Below are positions 1 through 8,476 of a stretch of DNA of 64,000 nt, one piece after another (positions within the stretch are counted from its first letter, which is position 1; every line of letters begins with the position of its first letter). Under the pieces are notes generated by a model, which was given only the letters and a program-made list of their open reading frames with translations, had not been told where the DNA came from and made no database searches. Both the position numbers and the translations under genes were made by a program. This DNA is from Chitinophaga polysaccharea (GTDB lineage Bacteria > Bacteroidota > Bacteroidia > Chitinophagales > Chitinophagaceae): positions 124,001-188,000 of the forward strand of contig NZ_CABFVU010000005.1 in assembly GCF_902150045.1 (NCBI RefSeq), read 5' to 3'.

Positions 1-124
1 CGGTACAGATGAATATCCGTACCCGGTATCTGCCATCGATATGACCTACGACGGGTTGCATCTTTCAGATAAAGGATTTGCTGTTATTGCAGATATGCTC
101 GTGAAAATAATGAAACGTTATTAA
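1..124 (+). CDS. SGNH/GDSL-family hydrolase, C-terminal fragment
   Basis: Only the last 40 codons are present, read in the frame starting at base 2 and ending with TAA at 122-124. The peptide contains YDGLHLSDKGF followed by an amphipathic helix. This is the usual end of SGNH/GDSL esterases, where the Asp and His of the DGLH motif are two members of the catalytic triad (family knowledge). The substrate cannot be told because the nucleophile block lies upstream of the window. A gap of 137 bases with no clear terminator separates it from the Ter island, so it is probably an unrelated neighbour. Confidence 0.6.
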   Translation, partial: GTDEYPYPVSAIDMTYDGLHLSDKGFAVIADMLVKIMKRY

Positions 125-261
125 ACGTGCCATAGCCTGTTCTATTACTGAAAATCAAACAACATTGTTAACTTGAAAAGTTGGTTAATCCCAGGGAAGG
201 CTGTTGCTATACATACTATGCAATAAATATGCTATATTACCCCAGGTTTAAATCTTAAATA

Positions 262-837
262 ATGGCGATTAACTTACAAAAAGGACAACGGATCGATATC
301 GGCCTTTCCAAAATCAGTATTGGTTTGGGCTGGCATCCTAATGAAGGCACAGGTTCAGATTTTGACCTGGACGCTTCCGCATTTATGATCGATGAAACCC
401 GGCACATTATCCAGGAAGAATTTTTTATTTTCTATGGAAATACCGATTCCCCGGATGGGGCTTTACATCATACCGGTGATGATCCTACCGGTGGAAACAG
501 TGCAGACGGCGATGATGAAACCATCCAGGTAGATCTTACCAAAATAGATCCCCGTGTAAGGGAAATCTTATTCGTGGTAACCATCCATGAAGCCATCAGC
601 AGGCGACAGAACTTCGGACAGGTAAGGGATTCATATATCCGTATAGTAGATGATTCCAACGGCAATGAAATTGCAAAATATGAACTGGGAGAAGATTTCT
701 CTATTGAAACAGGTGTGGAGTTCGGACGGTTGTACCTGAAAGATGGCAAGTGGAAATTTGAAGCATCCGGTATCGGCTACAGGGAAGATCTGGCTTACTT
801 CTTATCCAAATATTTTAAAGGTCAGATTATTAAATAA
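262..837 (+). CDS. terD: TerD family protein (first gene of forward Ter operon)
   Basis: This 191-aa cytoplasmic protein begins MAINLQKGQRI and has the TerD signatures ISIGLGW, FDLDASAFM, HTGDDPTGG, DGDDETI and a conserved RRQNFGQVRDSYIRI block. TerD domains bind calcium through the acidic DLDA and GDD loops and belong to stress and tellurite-resistance systems (family knowledge). There is no signal peptide or membrane segment. It is followed 21 bases later by a second TerD gene and begins an operon running to terC. It closely resembles the TerD at 11258-11812 of the convergent operon (shared start, FDLDAS, RRQNFGQVR and EDFSIET blocks), which points to duplication. The ATG starts the conserved domain directly. 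Confidence 0.93.
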   Translation: MAINLQKGQRIDIGLSKISIGLGWHPNEGTGSDFDLDASAFMIDETRHIIQEEFFIFYGNTDSPDGALHHTGDDPTGGNSADGDDETIQVDLTKIDPRVREILFVVTIHEAISRRQNFGQVRDSYIRIVDDSNGNEIAKYELGEDFSIETGVEFGRLYLKDGKWKFEASGIGYREDLAYFLSKYFKGQIIK

Positions 838-858
838 CCCCCTGATAAACCATCACCT

Positions 859-1545
859 ATGGCTATTAACCTGGTAAAAGGTCAGACGATTGACCTGCGT
901 AAAAACGATAAAGGAGAAGAATTTGACTTGTCGACAGTCACCATCGGATTAGGCTGGGATGTAAGACAAACCAAAGCCAAAGAAGGCGGCTTCCTCGGGA
1001 AACTTTTCGGCACCGAAAAAAAGGAAGAAGAATACGACCTGGATGCAGTGGCTATGCTGCTCGACAGCAATGGGAAAGTAGCCAACCTCGGCAGAACCGT
1101 GCAAACAAGGGATGGCAGATCCGTGGGTTTGTATGAGGGAGATGTGATCTTCTTCAATTCTATGCGCCACCCCTCCGGTAATATCTGGTTAACCGGCGAT
1201 AACCGCACCGGCGCAGGCGACGGCGATGATGAACAGATCATCATTAAACTGGATCAGATGGAAAGCAAATACGACAAGATCCTGTTTATGGTAACCATCT
1301 ATAACGGGCGCGCCAATAACCAGCACTTTGGAATGATCGGGAACGCATTTATCCGCGCAGTAGATAAAAAAGGAAAGGAAATAGCGAAGTTCAGCCTGTC
1401 GGGCGACAGTACCTACAACGGTATGTGCTCTATGACATTTGCTGAGATCTATCGTAAAGACGGCGCCTGGAAATTCAGGGCCATCGGTAATCCGCATCCG
1501 TCCGACAGCTTCGTGGATGAATTAAAGAAGTTAACCTACTCCTGA
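859..1545 (+). CDS. TerD family protein (TerZ-like)
   Basis: This 228-aa TerD-domain protein begins MAINLVKGQTIDL. It differs from its neighbour by an insertion of about 25 residues (KAKEGGFLGKLFGTEKKEEE) before the YDLDAVAML calcium-site loop. It retains LTGDNRTGAGDGDDE and the NNQHFGMIGNAFIRAVD block. The long insert and the FLGKLFG stretch resemble the TerZ/TerF-like branch; subfamily assignment is inference. It sits 21 bases after the first terD and is followed by a 12-bp hairpin at 1574-1608 before the vWA genes, so expression of the TerD pair and the vWA genes may be uncoupled. Confidence 0.9.
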   Translation: MAINLVKGQTIDLRKNDKGEEFDLSTVTIGLGWDVRQTKAKEGGFLGKLFGTEKKEEEYDLDAVAMLLDSNGKVANLGRTVQTRDGRSVGLYEGDVIFFNSMRHPSGNIWLTGDNRTGAGDGDDEQIIIKLDQMESKYDKILFMVTIYNGRANNQHFGMIGNAFIRAVDKKGKEIAKFSLSGDSTYNGMCSMTFAEIYRKDGAWKFRAIGNPHPSDSFVDELKKLTYS

Positions 1546-1573
1546 TAACAAAAACACCTATATTCAGCATAAA

Positions 1574-1608
1574 TCCATCCTGCGGAACAATATGTGCCGC
1601 AGGATGGA
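1574..1608 (+). terminator. intra-operon hairpin between terD pair and vWA genes
   Basis: A perfect 12-bp stem (TCCATCCTGCGG at 1574-1585 with CCGCAGGATGGA at 1597-1608) encloses an 11-base loop. No run of T follows, so it is better read as a leaky terminator or an mRNA-processing/stability hairpin than as a full stop. It lies in the 110-base gap, the longest gap inside the forward Ter operon. Confidence 0.45.
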
Positions 1609-1655
1609 ATGTTACCCTTTTCAACACGCCATCATTGGTATTAAATTAATGCAGT

Positions 1656-2294
1656 ATGAGAAGATTACCCGTGTATCTTTTGTTAGATACTTCCGGTTCT
1701 ATGAATGGAGAACCTATTGAGGCAGTGAAAAACGGGGTACAGATAATGATCAATTCATTACGTCAGAACCCACAGGCCATTGAAACCGCATTTATCAGTA
1801 TCATCACTTTTGATAGCGCTGCAAGACAGATAGTGCCACTCACAGATCTCGCCTCTTTCCAGGTGGCAGATATAAAGGCAGGCGGCACTACCGCCCTGGG
1901 AGAAGCATTGCAACTGGTAAGTAGCTGTATCGACCGGGAAGTGGCTAAAACCACCACCGAGCAGAAAGGCGACTGGAAACCCCTCGTATTCATTATGACC
2001 GACGGCATTCCTACTGATAACTGGCAAAGCGGCCTGGCTGCATTCAAACAACGCAAAGTTGCCTACACCGTTGCCTGCGCAGCCGGCTCCGGTGCAGATA
2101 CCACCGTGCTGAAACAGATAACGGAAAATGTACTGAGCCTCGATACTACAGACAGCCAGAGCATTGCCCGCTTCTTTACATGGGTAACTGCCTCCATCGG
2201 CGTTACTTCTACAAGAGTGGAAGACACCGGCAAGGAAGTGATAGGGCTTAACGAGCTCCCGCCACCACCAGCGGAACTGAATATTGTGGTTTAA
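1656..2294 (+). CDS. TerY-like vWA domain protein 1
   Basis: This 212-aa protein is essentially one von Willebrand factor A domain. The MIDAS metal site is complete: DTSGS at residues 11-15, Thr at about 78 (GGTTAL), and TDGIPTD at 115-121. It has no signal peptide, so it is cytoplasmic like TerY. The C-terminus ends in ELPPPPAELNIVV, a proline-rich tail shared with the next gene (TLPPPPGEVNLVI). The tail could be a peptide ligand for a partner; that is inference. It is the first of three vWA genes in a row, with PP2C phosphatase and kinase genes downstream, matching the TerY-P arrangement. Confidence 0.88.
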   Translation: MRRLPVYLLLDTSGSMNGEPIEAVKNGVQIMINSLRQNPQAIETAFISIITFDSAARQIVPLTDLASFQVADIKAGGTTALGEALQLVSSCIDREVAKTTTEQKGDWKPLVFIMTDGIPTDNWQSGLAAFKQRKVAYTVACAAGSGADTTVLKQITENVLSLDTTDSQSIARFFTWVTASIGVTSTRVEDTGKEVIGLNELPPPPAELNIVV

Positions 2295-2311
2295 GAAACT
2301 AATATTTTGAC

Positions 2312-2947
2312 ATGCGACGACTACCGGTATTTTTTTTATTGGATACCTCCGGATCAATGTACGGCGAGCCCATACAGGCGCTTAACAACGCATTGAGCGG
2401 CATGGTAAATACCCTGCGGATGGATCCTCAGGCAATGGATTCCCTGTGGCTCAGCATCATCACTTTCGACCGCGAGGTAAAAGAACTGATGCCGCTCACA
2501 GAACTGGCCAGTTTCCAACTGCCGGAAATCACCTGCCCGCAAAGCGGTCCAACACACACAGGATATGCCCTGGAATTTCTCTATGCAAAAGTAAACAGCG
2601 AAGTGCGCAAAGGTACCCCAACGCAAAAAGGCGACTGGCGCCCTTTACTGTTCCTCTTTACCGATGGTAAACCCTCGGATCTGCAGCTGTACCGCAAAAT
2701 GGTGCCGCTGGTGAAAAGCCTGAACTTCGCCACCATTGTGGGGTGCGCCGCAGGAAAGGCTGCAGACGATGGTATGCTGAAAGAACTGACCGATACCGTT
2801 GTTCATCTCGACACGGCCGACAGCGCCACACTTAAACAATTCTTTAAGTGGGTATCAGATACCATAGAGCAGGGAAATAAAAGCATGGGCACCTCGGAAC
2901 AGGTAACACTGCCGCCGCCCCCGGGCGAAGTGAATTTAGTCATCTGA
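2312..2947 (+). CDS. TerY-like vWA domain protein 2
   Basis: This 211-aa vWA protein is paralogous to the upstream gene and starts 17 bases after it. MIDAS residues are DTSGS (11-15), Thr in the THTGYAL segment (about 81-83) and TDGKPSD (117-123). The region before the second MIDAS motif (ITCPQSGPTH) differs from the GGTT loop of its two paralogues, so metal coordination or partner choice may differ. It ends with the same proline-rich tail, LPPPPGEVNLVI. No export signal was seen. Probably cytoplasmic and part of a vWA assembly with its neighbours. Confidence 0.88.
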   Translation: MRRLPVFFLLDTSGSMYGEPIQALNNALSGMVNTLRMDPQAMDSLWLSIITFDREVKELMPLTELASFQLPEITCPQSGPTHTGYALEFLYAKVNSEVRKGTPTQKGDWRPLLFLFTDGKPSDLQLYRKMVPLVKSLNFATIVGCAAGKAADDGMLKELTDTVVHLDTADSATLKQFFKWVSDTIEQGNKSMGTSEQVTLPPPPGEVNLVI

Positions 2948-2958
2948 TAATAAAAAGA

Positions 2959-3588
2959 ATGAATGTAAAATTGATCGGGCATGATTTTAAATGTCTCGAA
3001 GTGGAGTTATCCCAGCAGGAAAAATTTTTTTGTGAAAAAGGCGCACTGATCTATTATGAAGAAGGAATTACTTCAAAGGTCAATGTATTCGATAAAGGTG
3101 TAGCCGGGCTGATTAAAAGAAAATTAACCGGTGAAAGCATCTTCCAGGTAGAGTTGTGCAATACCAACCTGGATCCGCGGAAACTGGTGGTGGCAGGTAA
3201 AGTAGGGCTGTTGCCGGTTAACCTGAAACAGATCACTACCGGCATTGTTTGTAAAGCAGGCGCTTACGTGGCCTCCTCCGATAAAATTGATATTGATGTA
3301 AAAATGAACCTTACTTCCCTGATCGGCGGAACAGGCCTCATTATGCAGAAAGTAACAGGGTTCTGTACTGTTTTTTTAGATGTGGTGGGCACGCCCATTA
3401 CACTGGATCTCGCACCGGGACAAACCGTTTTTGTAGATGAAAAAAGTTTCATCTGCATGAATGCCGATATGGTAAACCGGATGTCGTCCCATTTCTCGGG
3501 AAATAACCTCCTGGGCGGAGAAGGGTTAAGTATGCTCAAGATTAGCGGTCCGGGTACAGTTTATATCACTTCTGTAAATTTTGGATAA
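2959..3588 (+). CDS. AIM24 family protein
   Basis: This 209-aa protein resembles the AIM24 (formerly DUF124) beta-rich fold: internal blocks such as FFCEKGALIYYEEG, VVAGKVGLLPVNL and DLAPGQTVFVDEKSFICM, and a terminal GEGLSMLKISGPGTVYI. These glycine and hydrophobic repeats are typical of AIM24. AIM24 proteins recur in TerY-type operons, but their biochemical role is unknown. It follows vWA2 by 11 bases, and its TAA shares one base with the ATG of the third vWA gene, so translation is coupled. No signal peptide or transmembrane segment was seen. Confidence 0.82.
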   Translation: MNVKLIGHDFKCLEVELSQQEKFFCEKGALIYYEEGITSKVNVFDKGVAGLIKRKLTGESIFQVELCNTNLDPRKLVVAGKVGLLPVNLKQITTGIVCKAGAYVASSDKIDIDVKMNLTSLIGGTGLIMQKVTGFCTVFLDVVGTPITLDLAPGQTVFVDEKSFICMNADMVNRMSSHFSGNNLLGGEGLSMLKISGPGTVYITSVNFG

Positions 3589-4643
3589 TGAGAAGACTTC
3601 CAGTTTATTTCCTGATAGACGTCTCCGAATCAATGGTAGGAGAGCCCATCCAGCAGGTGGAAGAGGGCCTGGGACAAATCATCCAGGCACTGAAAACAGA
3701 TCCCTATGCCATAGAAACAGCCTGGGTATCTATCATCGTTTTTGCCGGCCAGGCGAAAACACTGGTGCCCCTACAGGAAATCATCAACTTTTACCCGCCG
3801 CGTTTCCCCATTGGCGGCGGCACCTCTTTAAGTAAGGGCCTGGGACACCTGATGTATGAATTGAGGAAGAACCAGGTGAAAACCACTTACGAAGTGAAAG
3901 GCGACTGGAAGCCGATCATTTTCCTGTTCACCGATGGAGTGCCTACGGATGATACCAGCGCCGCTATCGCGGAATGGAAACAGAACTGGCAGCGCAGCGC
4001 CAATATGGTGGCCGTTTCTTTTGGCGATGAGGCAGATACCAATGTGCTGAAAGAGCTTACGGAAAATGTGGTGCATTTTAAAAACAGTTCCCCCGCCGCT
4101 TACAAACAATTCTTCAAATGGATCACCGATTCCATTAAAACCAGCAGCGAAAGCGTGGAGAAAAATGCATCGGGATTTGAGTTATCGAAAATACACGACA
4201 CAGATACACTGTCGAAAATAGATCTCTCAAAACCTGTGCCCCCACGTGGTTATACAGACAGCAACTTCGTGGTAATGGTAGGGAAATGCCAGCATATGCA
4301 GCGCGATTATCTCATCAAGTACCGCCGTGCGGAACAGGACGCGGAATTATACGGGCTGAATCTTAGCCGGCTGTATTATAAGCTGGTAGGCGCTTTCCAG
4401 GTAGATAAAAACTACCGGGAACTGTCTGATGATAATGTAAAGCCTGCCAGCATCAACAGCGAGGAACTGATCGGTAACCCCACCTGTCCCTGCTGCGGCA
4501 ACCAATGGGGATTTGCCCTTTGCTCCTGTGGCCAGATCCACTGCATAGGTGATGAAAAAATGAGTACCTGTCCCACCTGCGGCACTACCGCCTCTTATGG
4601 TATCAGTGAAGGTGGGTTTGATGTAAACCGTGCCCAGGGCTAA
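3588..4643 (+). CDS. TerY-like vWA protein 3 with C-terminal cysteine-rich TerY-C domain
   Basis: This 351-aa protein has two parts. Residues 1 to about 190 form a vWA domain with MIDAS residues DVSES (11-15), GGGTSL (about 76-81) and TDGVPTD (115-121). After a linker, residues about 300-332 hold a Cys/His cluster (CPCCG, CSCG, HC, CPTCG). This matches the zinc-binding TerY-C extension known from TerY-P systems. The start overlaps the AIM24 stop by one base, and the PP2C gene begins 16 bases after the stop. The vWA domain likely binds a partner through its metal site, while the Cys cluster likely binds zinc. The coupling to phosphorylation by the next two genes is inferred from context. Confidence 0.9.
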   Translation: MRRLPVYFLIDVSESMVGEPIQQVEEGLGQIIQALKTDPYAIETAWVSIIVFAGQAKTLVPLQEIINFYPPRFPIGGGTSLSKGLGHLMYELRKNQVKTTYEVKGDWKPIIFLFTDGVPTDDTSAAIAEWKQNWQRSANMVAVSFGDEADTNVLKELTENVVHFKNSSPAAYKQFFKWITDSIKTSSESVEKNASGFELSKIHDTDTLSKIDLSKPVPPRGYTDSNFVVMVGKCQHMQRDYLIKYRRAEQDAELYGLNLSRLYYKLVGAFQVDKNYRELSDDNVKPASINSEELIGNPTCPCCGNQWGFALCSCGQIHCIGDEKMSTCPTCGTTASYGISEGGFDVNRAQG

Positions 4644-4659
4644 TCTATAACATATAAAC

Positions 4660-6063
4660 ATGGGACGGTCTTTTATCCAGGAATTGTTTAAGGCAAATAA
4701 TATTACGGTAGACAGTCGCCGGCAGCACCTTTTCGACGCATTTGTAAATGACGAAAAGAACCTGCTGGCAGTGAAACTGATCATGGAAAACAAAAAACTA
4801 CTAATGGATACCTGGCAGTTTAAAAACAGGTTGGCCGATATTCAGCAACAGCCCGTAAGCATTCCCAATGCTACGGCAGGAAAGCCTTACCTGGCGCAAC
4901 TGGACTTCGGGCAACTGAAATGGAACGACTTTACCTATTTCCATATCGACGGCCTGGAAGGTTCCGGCCTGCAATATGATGCAGATAAGAAACAGATCAG
5001 CGGTACTCCCGTGAAAAGCGGCGATTTTAAACTGGTGCTGAAATACCGCATAGAAGGGGAAACCGATACCACGGCGCTCAATGAAAAAACAGTGCCGCTG
5101 GTGATCAATCCCAACCCCAGGTCGCTCTGGAAAAATATAGAAAGCGATAGCACCGATCCTTACTGGAAAGAAGACAACGTGACCGCCACAGCCTCATTAG
5201 GCGATAAACAGCTGGTAGTAGCCTCCAAAAGAGGCCGCTCGCATGCCAATACCGGTGCATTCCGTGAAGACGACTTTGCTTTCAGACATTTTGCAGATAC
5301 AGGCTGGAGCATACTGGCCATGTCCGACGGAGCCGGCAGCGCCAGGCTGTCCCGCGCAGGATCGCGTGTTGCCTGTAACTCCGTGGTGGAATATTTTGAA
5401 CATCTTCTCACTCCTGAGCTAAACGCCACATTTGACGCGCTGATTGCAGATCATGCTTCCGCTACAGACGATAAAACACAGAAAGAGCTCACCCGTTTTG
5501 TATACGATAATCTCGGCAAAGCGGCGTTCACCGTGCATAAAAAGCTGGAAGAATTTGCCGGAAACTGCGCGGCGCCGTTGAAAGATCTGCATTCCACGCT
5601 TATATTTGTACTTTTAAAAAAATACGCATCCGGTTATGTGATCATGAGCTTTGGCGTGGGCGACTGCCCCATAGCCCTGATAAACACGGAGTTTTCAGAG
5701 GTGACATTGCTGAATAAGCTCGATGTAGGGGAATTCAGCGGGGGAACCCGGTTTATTACCATGCAGGAGATCTTTAAAAGTGATACATTTGCTACCCGCT
5801 TCGGATTCAGGCTGGTGCCCGATTTCTCTTACCTGATGTTAATGACTGACGGTATTTATGATCCCAAGTTTGAAGTAGAAGCCAACCTGGAGAAACCGGC
5901 TGCCTGGAAAGCACTGCTGGAAGACCTCGGCGGCCGGAATGATGACCATGTAAAAGTTGACCTGGCGCCCCATACACCGGAAACCGCCGGCCAGCTTTCT
6001 GCCTGGATGGACTTCTGGAGCCCGGGCAATCACGACGACAGAACCTTAATGATCATCAGCTAA
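4660..6063 (+). CDS. PP2C-type protein phosphatase with N-terminal Ig-like domain
   Basis: This 467-aa protein carries a PP2C phosphatase domain from about residue 175. AMSDGAGSA includes the metal-binding Asp223, DLHSTLIFVLL and SFGVGDCPIAL follow, MTDGIYD is present, and the C-terminus ends HDDRTLMII with another metal-ligand Asp. The N-terminal 150 residues are unusual: a helical segment, then an Ig-like module with AGKPYLAQLDF, GLQYDADKKQISGTP and SGDFKLVLKY, the pattern of putative Ig (He_PIG) repeats. There is no signal peptide, so the Ig fold would be cytoplasmic. With the vWA and kinase genes it forms a TerY-P triad and probably reverses phosphorylation of the triad's targets. Confidence 0.88.
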   Translation: MGRSFIQELFKANNITVDSRRQHLFDAFVNDEKNLLAVKLIMENKKLLMDTWQFKNRLADIQQQPVSIPNATAGKPYLAQLDFGQLKWNDFTYFHIDGLEGSGLQYDADKKQISGTPVKSGDFKLVLKYRIEGETDTTALNEKTVPLVINPNPRSLWKNIESDSTDPYWKEDNVTATASLGDKQLVVASKRGRSHANTGAFREDDFAFRHFADTGWSILAMSDGAGSARLSRAGSRVACNSVVEYFEHLLTPELNATFDALIADHASATDDKTQKELTRFVYDNLGKAAFTVHKKLEEFAGNCAAPLKDLHSTLIFVLLKKYASGYVIMSFGVGDCPIALINTEFSEVTLLNKLDVGEFSGGTRFITMQEIFKSDTFATRFGFRLVPDFSYLMLMTDGIYDPKFEVEANLEKPAAWKALLEDLGGRNDDHVKVDLAPHTPETAGQLSAWMDFWSPGNHDDRTLMIIS

Positions 6064-6076
6064 GTATGCGGATTAT

Positions 6077-7585
6077 ATGAGCACAAAAACGGTAAATTCA
6101 GTCATCAACGCAGGGAAAAGTTACCAGTACGTGGATAACGGGGAACCTATGCGGGGTGGCATGAAAGACGTTTACTTCAGCCCGGATAGATCTTACGTGG
6201 TGGCATTTTACCGTGATGCACAGGATTTCGCCTCCAGGGAACGGCTGCGGAAAATTGTGACAGATTATTATAACAGCTTCTTTAACAGGGAAGGGGGCGA
6301 CTACTACCGGGAGCTTTATTGCTGGCCAACAGACATGGTGGAAGCAGATAAAAAAGTAGGCCTTGTAGTACCTTGCTATCATGCTAACTTTTTCTTTAAG
6401 AAAGGTTATGCATCAAACGACCTGATTAAAGGAAAGGAAAAAGAAGGAAAATGGTTCGCTTCCCCCAAGTTCAGGAATAAACAATTTACGCTGCGGCTGG
6501 ATGAGGCTGAACTGGGCAACTGGCTTAGTTATTTCCAGATCTGCGTGAATATTTCCAGGGGTGTGAAACGCCTGCATGCCGCGGGCCTGGCTCATTCGGA
6601 CCTATCGTATAAAAACGTACTGGTAGACCCGGTGAGCAAATCGGCTGCCATCATTGATATCGATGGCCTGGTGGTGCCTGGCCTGTTTCCGCCTGATGTG
6701 ATCGGCACCGCCGATTTTATTGCGCCGGAAGTGCTGGCCACCAAGCACCTGGACGGGAAAGATCCGGGCAGGAAACTGCCCAGCCGCCTTACTGACCTGC
6801 ATGCGTTGGCAGTGATGATCTATATGTACCTGCTGTACCGTCATCCCTTGAAAGGAGGGAAGATCCATGATCTTGACACAGAGAAAGACGACCTGCTGTC
6901 GATGGGAGAGAAGGCCCTGTTCATAGAACATCCACAGGATGCTTCCAACCGGCCTAAACTGAACCAGGTAAACCCGAAGGAATTGCCCTGGGCAGACGTA
7001 ACAAAGCTGCCATACACCATTACAGGCCCTTACCTGAAGGAACTGTTCTACCAGGCGTTTGTAACCGGTTTGCATACCCCCACAGAGCGCCCGCCGGCAG
7101 AAATGTGGGAACAGGCGCTGTTGAAAACAACGGACCTGATGCAACCCTGCAGCAATGCCGCCTGTGAACAGAAATGGTACGTTTTTGATAACACCCATTC
7201 GCCCAAATGCCCTTTCTGCGGCACACCGCATAAAGGCACGCTGCCGGTGCTGGACCTGTATTACGAGTTTAAACCAACTGTTTGGAAACCGGAAAATCAC
7301 CGGCTCATGGTATATAATAACCAGTACCTTTTCCAATGGCATGTAAACAGGAACATCATCCGCAATGAACGGCTTACCGCTGCACAAAAAGTACCGGTAG
7401 GGTATTTTGTTTTTCACCAGGGAAAATGGGTGCTGGTAAACCAGCAGCTTACTTCTTTAAAAGACCTGACGGATGACAAAGAAATTCCCATCGGTTCAAT
7501 GGTGGAGCTGACAGATGGAAAAAGACTCCTGCTGTCGAGAGAAGAAGGAGGAAGAGTTGTGATAATAACTATTGCCAACAAGTAG
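6077..7585 (+). CDS. TerY-P type protein kinase with C-terminal zinc-ribbon-like segment
   Basis: This 502-aa protein has a kinase catalytic loop HSDLSYKNVL (His173, Asp175) and a DFG-equivalent metal motif DID (194-196), followed by GTADFIAPEVL, which resembles an activation-loop APE segment. The expected beta-3 lysine is not obvious: the VAIK-equivalent reads VVAFY at 41-45. Residues about 358-380 contain CSNAAC and CPFCG, a possible zinc ribbon. The last 120 residues have no recognised family. It lies 13 bases after the phosphatase gene and 25 bases before terC. Its likely role is phosphorylation of Ter-system partners, though activity needs care given the missing lysine. Confidence 0.85.
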   Translation: MSTKTVNSVINAGKSYQYVDNGEPMRGGMKDVYFSPDRSYVVAFYRDAQDFASRERLRKIVTDYYNSFFNREGGDYYRELYCWPTDMVEADKKVGLVVPCYHANFFFKKGYASNDLIKGKEKEGKWFASPKFRNKQFTLRLDEAELGNWLSYFQICVNISRGVKRLHAAGLAHSDLSYKNVLVDPVSKSAAIIDIDGLVVPGLFPPDVIGTADFIAPEVLATKHLDGKDPGRKLPSRLTDLHALAVMIYMYLLYRHPLKGGKIHDLDTEKDDLLSMGEKALFIEHPQDASNRPKLNQVNPKELPWADVTKLPYTITGPYLKELFYQAFVTGLHTPTERPPAEMWEQALLKTTDLMQPCSNAACEQKWYVFDNTHSPKCPFCGTPHKGTLPVLDLYYEFKPTVWKPENHRLMVYNNQYLFQWHVNRNIIRNERLTAAQKVPVGYFVFHQGKWVLVNQQLTSLKDLTDDKEIPIGSMVELTDGKRLLLSREEGGRVVIITIANK

Positions 7586-7610
7586 AAACCTATATAAAAA
7601 ATAAAGTGAA

Positions 7611-8396
7611 ATGAATGAATTAATCCAACAAATTATTGACAACCCAATACCTTCAGCTATTGTTGTCGGGAACCTCGTTATTATTGAAAGCTTACTGTCG
7701 GTAGACAATGCCGCTGTACTGGCTACAATGGTAATGGACCTGCCCGAAAAACAGCGCGACCGTGCACTTAAATACGGTATCCTGGGCGCTTATGTGTTCC
7801 GCGGCCTGGCTATGTTGTTTGCGTCCTTCCTGATCAAGATCTGGTGGTTGAAACCATTGGGCGGTCTATATCTCCTTTACCTGGTATTCAGCTGGTGGAA
7901 AGATAAAAAGGCAGAAGGCGAAAAAGAAGAAGAGAACATCGACAAAGGACAAAACTGGCTATATAAGGCAACAGTAGGTGCGATCGGTCCTTTCTGGGCC
8001 ACGGTGGCGCTTGTGGAACTGATGGACATGGCCTTCTCCATAGATAATATTTTCGCAGCGGTAGCATTTACCGATAATATATTACTGGTATGCCTCGGGG
8101 TATTTATCGGTATCCTGGCCATGCGTTTTGTAGCACAGGCTTTCGTAAAGCTGATGACGAAATTTACCTTCCTGGAAGGAGCGGCGTATATCGTTATCGG
8201 TATCCTCGGTCTTAAACTGAGCCTCTCTATCTATGAGCACTTCTTCCCGGAATCAGGCTTAACCCATTTCCTGGAAAGCTCACAGGCAGACGTTATCACG
8301 TCTATCCTAACCGTGGGGATCTTTATTGTTCCGATCATTACTTCGGCACTGTTAAACTTCCCTAAAAAGACCCCTTCTGCAAAGTTGGAAAAATAA
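7611..8396 (+). CDS. terC: TerC family integral membrane protein
   Basis: This 261-aa protein has about seven hydrophobic segments. It carries the TerC signatures ESLLSVDNAAVLA near the N-terminus and ELMDMAFSIDNIFA at mid-length; the acidic residues of these repeats sit in membrane helices. TerC proteins act in metal homeostasis and tellurite resistance, and some export manganese (family knowledge). A Lys/Glu-rich cytoplasmic loop (KDKKAEGEKEEEN) lies between helices 3 and 4. It is the last gene of the forward operon, 25 bases after the kinase gene, and is followed by a strong terminator. Confidence 0.93.
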   Translation: MNELIQQIIDNPIPSAIVVGNLVIIESLLSVDNAAVLATMVMDLPEKQRDRALKYGILGAYVFRGLAMLFASFLIKIWWLKPLGGLYLLYLVFSWWKDKKAEGEKEEENIDKGQNWLYKATVGAIGPFWATVALVELMDMAFSIDNIFAAVAFTDNILLVCLGVFIGILAMRFVAQAFVKLMTKFTFLEGAAYIVIGILGLKLSLSIYEHFFPESGLTHFLESSQADVITSILTVGIFIVPIITSALLNFPKKTPSAKLEK

Positions 8397-8438
8397 GATT
8401 ACCGGTAAGCACCGGGTCAGTTTAATAAAGGTTTCTGA

Positions 8439-8467
8439 AGCGCCAGTCTGCGGACTGGTGCTTTTTG
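8439..8467 (+). terminator. Rho-independent terminator of the forward Ter operon
   Basis: A 10-bp stem (AGCGCCAGTC at 8439-8448, GACTGGTGCT at 8453-8462, one G-T pair) with a TGCG tetraloop is followed by TTTTG. It lies between the convergent terC and the last gene of the reverse operon. The T run is on the plus side, so it mainly ends the forward operon. Confidence 0.85.
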
Positions 8468-8476
8468 TTTACCTGC

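Noticed and set aside
6602..7417. 271-codon open frame on the minus strand inside the kinase gene
   Set aside because: It lies fully opposite a gene with kinase catalytic motifs and a zinc-ribbon-like motif in the plus frame, and it shows no domain itself. It is a shadow of the codon pattern.
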